Positions 44,205 to 51,685 of a DNA stretch of 64,000 bases are shown one piece after another. Origin of the DNA: CAZIUL01 sp964542475 (lineage in GTDB: Bacteria > Planctomycetota > B15-G4 > CAYZWU01). A program made the translations under genes and the position numbers. The notes beneath the pieces are model-generated. The model worked only from the letters and a program-made list of their open reading frames with translations. It did no database searches and was not told where the DNA came from. The stretch spans positions 1-64,000 of the forward strand of contig CAZIUL010000024.1 in the NCBI GenBank assembly GCA_964542475.1, in the 5' to 3' direction. Positions within the stretch are counted from its first letter, which is position 1; the number at the start of each line of letters is the position of its first letter.

Positions 44205-46303
44205 TGCTTGCCCTCCTTCGCCTTCACGTCAAACCCCTTCCTGTGCACAACGAACGAGCCCATCGAGTCGCAGAACGCGTCGAACTGCGCGCTCACGAAC
44301 ACGGTCGTGTTCCTCTGCTCGATGAGGGCGGGGCCGTCGATCCTGTTTCCGTGCCTTAGCGCGTGCCCGTCGTACACCGGGGTTTCCTCGAACACGCTGT
44401 TCTCGGGTATGAAAACCTTCCTCCTGCCCTTGAACGTTCCCCGCGCATCCTCCTCAACAGCGCCTTCCTCTCCGAACGCGGGCTTTTCCGTCTCCCCGAC
44501 CGCGCTCAGGCGAACGTTTATCAGCTCCACCGGTGTTTTTTCGTTCTCCAGCGAGTAGCCGTAGAGCCTGTTGTGCTCCGCATGAAACGCATTCACCATC
44601 TCATCGAACGATCCCGAGAGGATATCCTCCATGGAGATGGGACAGCTTACCTCGTGGTACTGCTTGATGTAACGCATGTCCAGCGCAGGCTCGAAGCGCA
44701 TCCTCTCCTTCGGGATATGCTCCGTTGTAAGCGCTCTCATGCCCTCATCCCTCATGTCCCGCACCTGCTGCATCAGAAGCTCGTTGTCGAGGCTGTCCAT
44801 CCGGGCCACGAGCGATCGCACGTAGTCGTGCTTGAGGTCGGAGAGCAGCATACCGGCCGCGCAGAAGATCGATGACTCCCTTGGCACGAGAAAGAACGGG
44901 ATCTCCAGCTCCTGACAGATCATGCACGCGTGAAGCGGTCCCGCTCCGCCCGCCACGACCAGGGGAAACTCCCTCGGGTCGAAGCCGCGCTTGATGGAGA
45001 CCTCTCGCACGCCGTGCGCCATGTTCGTGTTGATTACCCGGTACATGCCTGCGGCCGCCTCTTGCGCGTTCATCCCGAGCGGATCCCCTATCTCCTTGGC
45101 GATCGCGTTCCCGGCCGAAGCGAGGTCCAGCTTTATCTTGCCGCCCGCGAAGTACTCCGGGTCTAGGTATCCGAGAACGAGGTCCGCGTCGGTGCACGCG
45201 GGCTTTTCGCCGCCATGGCCGTAGCAGACAGGCCCCGGGTCCGACCCCGCGCTCTGCGGCCCCATCCGCAGGAGACCGCCCTCGTCGATCCAGCCGATGC
45301 TGCCTCCGCCCGCGCCTATTGTCACGATCTCGAGCATTGGCAGGGCCAGCCTGTACCGGTTGATGCTGCCATCCGATGCTGCCTGCGGAACACCGCCCCT
45401 GACCAGGGCCGCGTCAAAGCTGGTGCCGCCCATGTCAACCGTGATGTAGTCCTCGAAACCGTGCGCCTCCGTGTATATCCTGCCTGCTCCCGGGCCCGCT
45501 GCCGGGCCGGAAAGCAGGGTCATTGCGGCGCGCGTCGAAGCCATGTCCGGGCTCACAACACCGCCGTTCGACTGCATGATCAGCAGAACGCCCTTGAACC
45601 CGATCCCGGAGAGCTTTTCGATCAGGCTGTCGATGTACCGCTTGAGCGTGGGGCCGACGTAGGAGTTCAGCACAGTTGTGGATGCCCGGTCGTAGAAACG
45701 GATCGACGGTAGAAGCTTCGAGGAGACCGAGAGATACCCTTCGGGAAGCGCCTTCTTTACGGCGCGCGCAGCCGCATCCTCGTGACTGCTGCTTGCGAAC
45801 GAGTTCATCATGCAGATCGCCACTGCTTCCACACCTTCGCGCTTGAGAAGGCCCAGCGCCTCGTCCAGCTCTTTTTTATCGAGCGGCTCTACCTCTACGC
45901 CCTCGCTGTCGAGGCGTCCCTTTATGCCCTTGCGAAGGTAGCGCGGGATCAGCGGGGGGACGTTGGTGTACCGGTTGTTGTACTGCTCCTCGCGGATGCC
46001 GCGGCGCATCTCCAGGGCGTCCCGCACACCGCGCGTGGTGATGAGGCCTGTTTTCGCGCCGGTAAGGGTCAGGGTAACGTTGGTGGTGACCGTGGTGCCG
46101 TGAACGATGGTTTCCACCTGCTTTGCAAGGGCTTCGAGATCGATCCCTCTTGCACTCGCGATCTCGACAAGCCCGTTCATCAGGCCGATGGAAGGATCCT
46201 TCGGCGTGGACAGAACCTTGAAGATGCTGCTTTTGCCGGTCTCGTCAATGACCAGAAAATCGGTGAACGTACCGCCCACATCCACGCCGACCTTCAAAGG
46301 CAT
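44201..46303 (-). CDS. hyuA: Hydantoinase A / oxoprolinase family protein
   Basis: 700 residues from ATG 46303, which follows AAAGGAGGAG at good spacing; the longer frame is not supported. It has the ASKHA-type ATPase start KVGVDVGGTFTDFLVIDETG, then ETIVHGTTVTTNVTLTLTGA, TTRGVRDALEMRRG, SSKLLPSIRFYDRASTTVLN, NGGVVSPDMASTRAAMTLLS and TVDMGGTSFDAALVRGG. It should phosphorylate or activate the substrate for HyuB. Its place between BamA and the acyl-CoA dehydrogenase suggests a role in the same CoA-ester or carboxylate pathway rather than nitrogen salvage. Confidence 0.9.
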   Translation of the reverse strand: MPLKVGVDVGGTFTDFLVIDETGKSSIFKVLSTPKDPSIGLMNGLVEIASARGIDLEALAKQVETIVHGTTVTTNVTLTLTGAKTGLITTRGVRDALEMRRGIREEQYNNRYTNVPPLIPRYLRKGIKGRLDSEGVEVEPLDKKELDEALGLLKREGVEAVAICMMNSFASSSHEDAAARAVKKALPEGYLSVSSKLLPSIRFYDRASTTVLNSYVGPTLKRYIDSLIEKLSGIGFKGVLLIMQSNGGVVSPDMASTRAAMTLLSGPAAGPGAGRIYTEAHGFEDYITVDMGGTSFDAALVRGGVPQAASDGSINRYRLALPMLEIVTIGAGGGSIGWIDEGGLLRMGPQSAGSDPGPVCYGHGGEKPACTDADLVLGYLDPEYFAGGKIKLDLASAGNAIAKEIGDPLGMNAQEAAAGMYRVINTNMAHGVREVSIKRGFDPREFPLVVAGGAGPLHACMICQELEIPFFLVPRESSIFCAAGMLLSDLKHDYVRSLVARMDSLDNELLMQQVRDMRDEGMRALTTEHIPKERMRFEPALDMRYIKQYHEVSCPISMEDILSGSFDEMVNAFHAEHNRLYGYSLENEKTPVELINVRLSAVGETEKPAFGEEGAVEEDARGTFKGRRKVFIPENSVFEETPVYDGHALRHGNRIDGPALIEQRNTTVFVSAQFDAFCDSMGSFVVHRKGFDVKAKEGKQ

Positions 46304-46379
46304 GAGCTCCTCCTTTTTTTCATCGCGCCCGTCCGGGATCAATGCAAACATTCCGTCGGCCGTGTATGGGCCTGTACGA

Positions 46380-46395
46380 GCGACCGGCCGGTCGC
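46380..46395. repeat. REP-like 16-bp perfect palindrome
   Basis: GCGACCGGCCGGTCGC is a perfect palindrome in the 94-base gap between the BamA and HyuA genes, flanked by GTAGGGGC-type sequence on the minus strand. This wording is familiar from dispersed intergenic repeats. Confidence 0.55.
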
Positions 46396-46397
46396 CC

Positions 46398-47528
46398 CTA
46401 CGACGGCTTAGCCATCACTTCCGCCATGAACGACTCGTCGAACGCCCGGCCTTCAGCCACAAGCTGTCTGTACTTCACGAAGTCGATCACATCGGAGCCG
46501 GTGATCTTCCTGGTGTTGAACGCGTTGAACCCGAGGTTGGCTTCGGTTGCCATGTTGGCCGCCAGCCAGTGGCGGTTCGCCAGCTTTGTCTGGTCCCAGA
46601 AAAACTTCTTCTTCATGCGGATGCCGTCGATCGATTTCATGAGGCACCCGGGAAACAGGTTGGTGAAGCCCCACGTCAGCTTGTCGATCTCCTTGTCCAG
46701 CAGCTCGAAATCAACGGGCAGGGTTTTGAGCACAGCCTTGGCCTCCTTTGCAGCCTCGCCCCGCTTCATCTCGCCGTAAACGATCTCGCCGTCCTCGATG
46801 TAACGGTCGGTTATCACCATGGGGTTCCTCACGAAGCTGTCCCCGTCTTTCAGCACGGGCACGCACTTGGTGATGAGCCCGAGCTTTTTCATCTTGTAGG
46901 CCGACCAGAGCTCGCATGACACGCAGTTGTAGAGCGCATCCTCTATGGTCATCATGAGCGGCAGAAAATCCGTTGATCCCCCGTCAGGCGCTGAACCGTG
47001 GCGCGGCCCTGCCTGGCCGTAAATGGCGAGGTCCGATGAAAACGCGAGGTCGCAGGCCATGCCGATCTCCTGTCCGCCTGCCACGCGCATGCCGTTCACG
47101 CGGCAGACCGTGGGCTTCTTGCACATGAGGATGGCATCCACCATGCCGTTGAAAAGATCCATGTAGGCGCCGTACTCCGCCGGTCTCCCCGAGTAGTACT
47201 CGGCGTACTCCTTGGTGTTCCCGCCGGTACAGAACGCCTTGTCCCCGGCAGCCGTGAACACGGCCAGCACAACGCTTCTGTCCATTGAGGCCTTGTTGAA
47301 CCCCGCGATCACTGACTTTACCATGTCGGTTGTGTACGAGTTATACTGCTTTGGATTGTTCAGCGTGATCCAGGCCGTGTTGAGCCCGTCCACCGGCTTT
47401 CCCCCCTTGTCCTTGACCGGTTTCAGCTCGTACATGATCGATGGGGCTTCGGTCCCGAAGTACCCGTCCTTGAAAAGCTCGTGATCCTTGATCTCGTCAT
47501 CCTTCGGCATCCAGTCCAGCTGTCCCAT
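46398..47528 (-). CDS. bamA: 6-oxocyclohex-1-ene-1-carbonyl-CoA hydrolase (BamA-type)
   Basis: 376 residues, the family length. BamA adds water twice and opens the ring of 6-oxocyclohex-1-ene-1-carbonyl-CoA to give 3-hydroxypimelyl-CoA in anaerobic benzoyl-CoA degradation. From start to end the sequence follows the family: MGQLDWMPKDDEI, DGYFGTEAPS, LNNPKQYNSYTTDMVK (61-70), DKAFCTGGNTKEYAEYYS, CRVNGMRVAGGQEIGMACD (142-160), GQAGPRHGSAPDGG, FTNLFPGCLMKSIDGIR, RHWLAANMATEANLGFNAFN. Ordinary enoyl-CoA hydratases lack the long N- and C-terminal parts. The ATG follows GGGAGG. It is the strongest marker for the type of pathway in the block. Confidence 0.93.
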   Translation of the reverse strand: MGQLDWMPKDDEIKDHELFKDGYFGTEAPSIMYELKPVKDKGGKPVDGLNTAWITLNNPKQYNSYTTDMVKSVIAGFNKASMDRSVVLAVFTAAGDKAFCTGGNTKEYAEYYSGRPAEYGAYMDLFNGMVDAILMCKKPTVCRVNGMRVAGGQEIGMACDLAFSSDLAIYGQAGPRHGSAPDGGSTDFLPLMMTIEDALYNCVSCELWSAYKMKKLGLITKCVPVLKDGDSFVRNPMVITDRYIEDGEIVYGEMKRGEAAKEAKAVLKTLPVDFELLDKEIDKLTWGFTNLFPGCLMKSIDGIRMKKKFFWDQTKLANRHWLAANMATEANLGFNAFNTRKITGSDVIDFVKYRQLVAEGRAFDESFMAEVMAKPS

Positions 47529-47579
47529 GATTGTCCTCCCTTACATATCCGGTGTGTTTTCGTGGTTTTTATGATAAGC

Positions 47580-47600
47580 GGACAGCCACGGAGGCTGCCC
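47580..47600. repeat. Inverted repeat upstream of bamA
   Basis: GGACAGCC (47580-47587) and GGCTGCCC (47593-47600) around a five-base loop, in the 139-base spacer between the DUF35 gene and bamA. There is no T tract. It might be an attenuator or processing site. Confidence 0.35.
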
Positions 47601-47667
47601 GGCTTCGTTTGTTTATCACGTTGCTCCGTCGATCAAAGATGCTTTGCGCGAAACGCCGTGCACCCTT

Positions 47668-48117
47668 TTACATAGAATCCGTTTTCGACCAGGTCGTGCC
47701 CGCTTTCTCAAGGCTGTAATAGACCTTGATCTCCTCCTTTTCCTCGAATATGCGGGGCACCATCTGCATCTCCATGCCGATCTCGATCTCCTCTTCCTTT
47801 ATTGTCTCGCCGATCCAGGCGAGGCAGCGTCCGCCTTCCTCGAGGTCCGCGACGCCCACGATATAGGGAGTCACCTCCTCGAACCCGGTGGGTGCTGCAA
47901 CGATCTTGGTGAAGGTGTGCAGCCGTGCTTTGCCTGTTATCTCTATAAACTCGAACTCCGGGCTCATGCATGAGCCGCAGTCTCCCCTCGGAGGAAACGA
48001 GGTTGTGCCGCATTTTACACATTTCGATCCCATCACCCGGCCGTCTTTCAGGTGCTTGGCAAAGTCGGTCACCTTGGTGAAGGGAGAATAGTTTACAAGT
48101 CCGAACCATTTGAACAT
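47668..48117 (-). CDS. DUF35 zinc-ribbon/OB-fold thiolase partner
   Basis: 149 residues. A rubredoxin-like zinc ribbon CVKCGTTSFPPRGDCGSC (two C-x-x-C pairs) is followed by an OB-fold (ITGKARLHTFTKIVAAPTGF, YIVGVADLEEGGRCLAWIG). DUF35 proteins bind thiolases and acyl-CoA, channel the substrate, and in the BbsA/BbsB case are needed for activity. It starts three bases after the thiolase gene ends, with GAGGAGG as its ribosome binding site, so a complex with that thiolase is likely. Confidence 0.92.
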   Translation of the reverse strand: MFKWFGLVNYSPFTKVTDFAKHLKDGRVMGSKCVKCGTTSFPPRGDCGSCMSPEFEFIEITGKARLHTFTKIVAAPTGFEEVTPYIVGVADLEEGGRCLAWIGETIKEEEIEIGMEMQMVPRIFEEKEEIKVYYSLEKAGTTWSKTDSM

Positions 48118-48120
48118 CGT

Positions 48121-49275
48121 TTAATCCCTCCTCATCACCTGGACGAAACAGTACTGTCCGATCCCGCCCACGTTGTGTGTCAGGCCCACGTCGGCATCCG
48201 GGACCTGGCGCTCGCCGCACTCGCCCCTGAGCTGTTTTGCTACCTCGTAAGTCATGGAAACGCCTGTTGTGCCTATGGGGTGTCCCTTGGCTTTCAGGCC
48301 GCCGTCAACGTTCACCGGTGTCTTTCCGCCGATGTAGCTGCCGCGATCAGCGATGAACCTGCCGCCTTCGCCTCGCTTGCAGAACCCGAGATCCTCGTAC
48401 GCCATGATCTCGGCGATGGTGAAGCAGTCGTGCACCTCGGCAACCTTTATGTCATTGGCTGTGACGCCCGCCATCTCGTAGGCATCGTTCGCTGCTTTTT
48501 CCGCGCTCGGAAGACCTACCAGGTTGGGCCTGCGCAGCACAGACATGCTGGCTGTCGCGCTCGCAACGCCGTCGAGCCAGACCGGTTTCTTGGATATCTC
48601 CTTGGTGCGCCCCTCGTCGGCCAGGATCACGCATGCTGCACCGTCCGCGTTAGCGCAGCAGTCGTACACCCGGAGCGGCGAGGAAACCTCCTCGGACTCC
48701 AGCGCCTTCTTCATGGTGATCTCCTTCTGGAAGAGCGCGTTCCTGTTCCTGGCGCCGTAGTAGTGGTTCTTTACCGCGACCTCGAGGAGCTGCTCCCGGG
48801 TGGTGCCGAACTCGTACATGTGCCTTTGCGCGAACAGCGCGTAGTAGCCGGGAAAGGTCGTGCCGAAAACCGACTCCCACTGCACCTCGCCAACGCGCCC
48901 CATGAGCGCGAGTATCTCGGGCGTGGAAAGCTCGGTCATCTTCTGGCAGCCGATAACAGCCATGATGTTGTGCATGCCCGCCTTGATCGACACCCACGCC
49001 GTGCGAATGGCCGCGCTTCCAGAAGCGCATGCCACCTCTGTCAGCCACGTTGGCTTTGGGTTGAGTCCAAGGTACTCCTGGACCACGCCCGGCAGCGAGC
49101 GCTGCTTGTGATATTCGGGAACCGACCCGATCACGGATGCATCGATGTCGTCCCTGTCAATGCCGGCATCATCCAGCGCCGCCTTGAACGCCTCGAACGC
49201 CAGCTCCTGTACTGTGGCGTCGCTTCGGCGACCGAACACGCCGTGTCCTATGCCGATTATTCCGACTCGTGTCAT
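48121..49275 (-). CDS. SCP2-type thiolase
   Basis: 384 residues. It cleaves a 3-ketoacyl-CoA with CoA (or condenses). The nucleophilic Cys lies in LTEVACASGSAAIRTAWVSI. The second active-site region is VAEVHDCFTIAEIMAYEDLG and the last is NVDGGLKAKGHPIGTTGVSM with the catalytic His of G-H-P. The NEAF-type His motif is replaced by HDCF, as usual in SCP-x thiolases that work with DUF35 partners. Upstream (13 bases) is the SDR, which could supply the 3-keto substrate. Confidence 0.93.
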   Translation of the reverse strand: MTRVGIIGIGHGVFGRRSDATVQELAFEAFKAALDDAGIDRDDIDASVIGSVPEYHKQRSLPGVVQEYLGLNPKPTWLTEVACASGSAAIRTAWVSIKAGMHNIMAVIGCQKMTELSTPEILALMGRVGEVQWESVFGTTFPGYYALFAQRHMYEFGTTREQLLEVAVKNHYYGARNRNALFQKEITMKKALESEEVSSPLRVYDCCANADGAACVILADEGRTKEISKKPVWLDGVASATASMSVLRRPNLVGLPSAEKAANDAYEMAGVTANDIKVAEVHDCFTIAEIMAYEDLGFCKRGEGGRFIADRGSYIGGKTPVNVDGGLKAKGHPIGTTGVSMTYEVAKQLRGECGERQVPDADVGLTHNVGGIGQYCFVQVMRRD

Positions 49276-49288
49276 TTAATCCAGCCTC

Positions 49289-50038
49289 CTAAATGTACTG
49301 ACCGCCGTCGATCTTGATAACTTCACCGGTTACGTGGCGGGACCTGTCCGAGCAAAGAAACGCCACAACGTCCGCGCATTCGTCGGGCGTTGCGATCCTG
49401 CCCACAACAGTCTCGTCCACCGCCTTGTTCAGGAACTCGGCAGGGATCTTGCGCGCCATCTCGGTCATGACCATGCCCGGGGCCACAACGTTCACGTTCA
49501 CGTTGAACTTGCCAAGCTCTATGGCAAGCGTCTTGCTCATGGCGATCTCCCCTCCCTTGGACGCGGAGTAGTTGGCCTGGCCGAACTTGCCCCTGAGCCC
49601 GTTGATGGAGGAGACGTTCACGATCTTGCCGGATTTCTGCTCCTTGAAGACCGCGGCCGCCGCCTTGTTGTAGTTGAAATAGCCCTTCAGATTCACGTTG
49701 ATGACTGCGTCCCACTGCTCCTCGGACATCTTCCATATCACCCCGTCCCAGTTGATGCCCGCGTTGCAGACCATGATGTCGAGCCGCCCGAACTCCTTCA
49801 CCACCGTATCAACCATGTTTTGCGCGTCAACATGACTCGACACATCCGCCTTGATGGCCAGCCCCTTGCGGCCCATCTCCTCGACCTGCTTGACCACCTC
49901 TTTCGCTTCCTTATCGTGCCGGCGATAGTTGATCGCCACGTTCGCGCCTTCCCTGGCGAGCACAAGGGCAATTGAGGTGCCAATGCCCATGCTGCCCCCT
50001 GTTACAATGGCACTCTTGCCTTCGAGACCTAAATCCAT
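49289..50038 (-). CDS. Short-chain dehydrogenase/reductase (3-hydroxyacyl-CoA type)
   Basis: 249 residues. NAD(P)-binding motif TGGSMGIGTSIALVL, the NAG motif CNAGINWDG, and catalytic Ser-Tyr-Lys (VNVSSINGL ... YSASKGGEIAMSKTL). It resembles FabG/PhaB-like oxidoreductases. Directly upstream of the thiolase it most likely oxidises a 3-hydroxyacyl-CoA, such as the product expected from BamA. The start codon follows AAGGAGATAG. FabG proper is not indicated because no ACP or other fatty-acid genes are near. Confidence 0.9.
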   Translation of the reverse strand: MDLGLEGKSAIVTGGSMGIGTSIALVLAREGANVAINYRRHDKEAKEVVKQVEEMGRKGLAIKADVSSHVDAQNMVDTVVKEFGRLDIMVCNAGINWDGVIWKMSEEQWDAVINVNLKGYFNYNKAAAAVFKEQKSGKIVNVSSINGLRGKFGQANYSASKGGEIAMSKTLAIELGKFNVNVNVVAPGMVMTEMARKIPAEFLNKAVDETVVGRIATPDECADVVAFLCSDRSRHVTGEVIKIDGGQYI

Positions 50039-50066
50039 ACCTATCTCCTTATTCTGCTATACCGAG

Positions 50067-50087
50067 CCCGGTGGAATTTTCACCGGG
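50067..50087. terminator. Hairpin downstream of the symporter gene
   Basis: CCCGGTG and CACCGGG around a seven-base loop, in the 159-base spacer between the symporter stop and the SDR start. Without a T tract it may be a partial terminator that separates two parts of the block. Confidence 0.4.
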
Positions 50088-50197
50088 TAACAACTCATGT
50101 GAAAAAACATACAGCTATTGAACCACTAAAAAAAACGAATGGCAACCCTTCAACCGGAGGCTTTCGCGGTATGGCGGGCAGGGGAGTCCGGGAGCTC

Positions 50198-51685
50198 CTA
50201 CCGATGCGGCAGAACCGATCTACGGTCGAGCAAGGTTGTGCAGAAGAAAGCGGCTATCGTCACGGGAAGCACGAGGTAGATCGGGTGGAAAAAGGCGCTT
50301 TTCCACTCCGCGGGGAGCAGGAACCACGAGCCGAAGGCAAGCATGGAAAAAGCGAGCGTGCATACGGCGCTGCCCTTTCTGCAGAGCTTCGGGCAGAAAA
50401 GCGTCATCAGGGTAATGAGCGCGTATGCCGAGTTCAGGGTGAGGCCTGCTGTGAGCGCGCCCAGGATGTCCTTTGAAACGAACAGGGCCAGGGCGAAAGT
50501 AAAAACGCTCAACACGAGGACCGCGCCCCTTGATATCCACCATTCGGTGCGCTCGGCCATGTTTCTGGCCATGAACCGTTTGATGATGTCACCGACCACC
50601 AGGGTGGAGCTGCCAAGGAGCAGGCCGCAGGCTGTTGAAACGTCCGCGGCCCAGAGCCCCGCTAAAATCAGGCCGGCCAGGTAGGGGTTCAGGGCAAGTA
50701 CCATGCGCGGCAGAGCCTCGGCAGTGTCGGTCAGGCCAGGGTGAACGACCGCGGCAGAGATCCCGATGATTGCGCTTATGAAGCCGACCGGCAGGATGAT
50801 CAGCCCGCCCAGGAGAAAGCCTCGCTTTGCCGCATCAGGGCTTTTCGCCGCAAAACTGATCTGCACGACAGCCTGGGTGCCGAGCGCTGTGACGATCATG
50901 ATCAGGAACCATGCCATGACAAGCGGCATGCCCAGCGCCCCGAGTCCGAAGCAGGGATTGGGCGGATCAAGCCCGGCCAGGTACTGCTTGAGCTCTTCTA
51001 GGCCGCCAACCTTGTCAAGCGCCGTGCTGAAACACAAGAACGCTCCGAGCACCACACCGATATATATCAAGGTCACGTTGATGACGTTGGTGATGCCCGC
51101 GGCCCAGAGCCCGCCGATCAGGGAGATCCCCACAAAAACAACGGCTGTGATGAGCATGCCGGTTTCAAGGTCAACCAACACGAACTCGTGGGTGAAACCG
51201 AAGATCGCAACCTGGAAAGACCAGAACTCCGGCAGAAGAGCTGCGAGAATGGCGCCGCCCGCAACGTACTGGAGACAGGTGATCACCACCTGGATCACGA
51301 GCTGGCCCAATACTCCGAGCACCCTGCCCCCGGTTCCGTAGTGCCGCTCGAAAAGCTCAGGCAGCGTGCTCACCTCCATCCTTCGGTACCTGCCCGCTGC
51401 AAAGAGCCCCATGATCACGGCACCGGCTGCCCAGGCCGCGTTGTACCATCCTGCTGATATACCGAAGGTGTATGCGCGCTGGGCAACCCCCACGGTTGAG
51501 ACGCCGCCCACGGCCAGACCGGTGAGAAGCACGGCAACCACCCCGGTTGGAAGGCCGCGGCCCGCGAGCAGGTACCCTATCATCCCGCCTTTCGCGCTCA
51601 GCTTGCGGGTCCACCAGGACACCGCGTACAGCAGCACGATGTACAGGACAACGATCACCACCGGAATAATGGACTCTTCGTTCAT
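50198..51685 (-). CDS. Sodium:solute symporter family transporter
   Basis: 495 residues with about thirteen predicted spans. SSS family features: an N-terminal IPVVIVVLYIVLLYAVSWWT span, GYLLAGRGLPTGVVAVLLTG (the DFxLAGR-like region), GVAQRAYTFGISAGWYNAAW, and the core AADVSTACGLLLGSSTLVVG equivalent to the long SSS signature. It overlaps the acyl-CoA synthetase gene by four bases, which strongly suggests that it imports the carboxylate that the synthetase activates. The substrate is not defined by sequence. Confidence 0.9.
   Translation of the reverse strand: MNEESIIPVVIVVLYIVLLYAVSWWTRKLSAKGGMIGYLLAGRGLPTGVVAVLLTGLAVGGVSTVGVAQRAYTFGISAGWYNAAWAAGAVIMGLFAAGRYRRMEVSTLPELFERHYGTGGRVLGVLGQLVIQVVITCLQYVAGGAILAALLPEFWSFQVAIFGFTHEFVLVDLETGMLITAVVFVGISLIGGLWAAGITNVINVTLIYIGVVLGAFLCFSTALDKVGGLEELKQYLAGLDPPNPCFGLGALGMPLVMAWFLIMIVTALGTQAVVQISFAAKSPDAAKRGFLLGGLIILPVGFISAIIGISAAVVHPGLTDTAEALPRMVLALNPYLAGLILAGLWAADVSTACGLLLGSSTLVVGDIIKRFMARNMAERTEWWISRGAVLVLSVFTFALALFVSKDILGALTAGLTLNSAYALITLMTLFCPKLCRKGSAVCTLAFSMLAFGSWFLLPAEWKSAFFHPIYLVLPVTIAAFFCTTLLDRRSVLPHR

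Noticed and set aside
42471..46303. Acetone carboxylase
   Set aside because: No gamma-subunit gene beside the pair; HyuA/HyuB match the broader hydantoinase/oxoprolinase family only.
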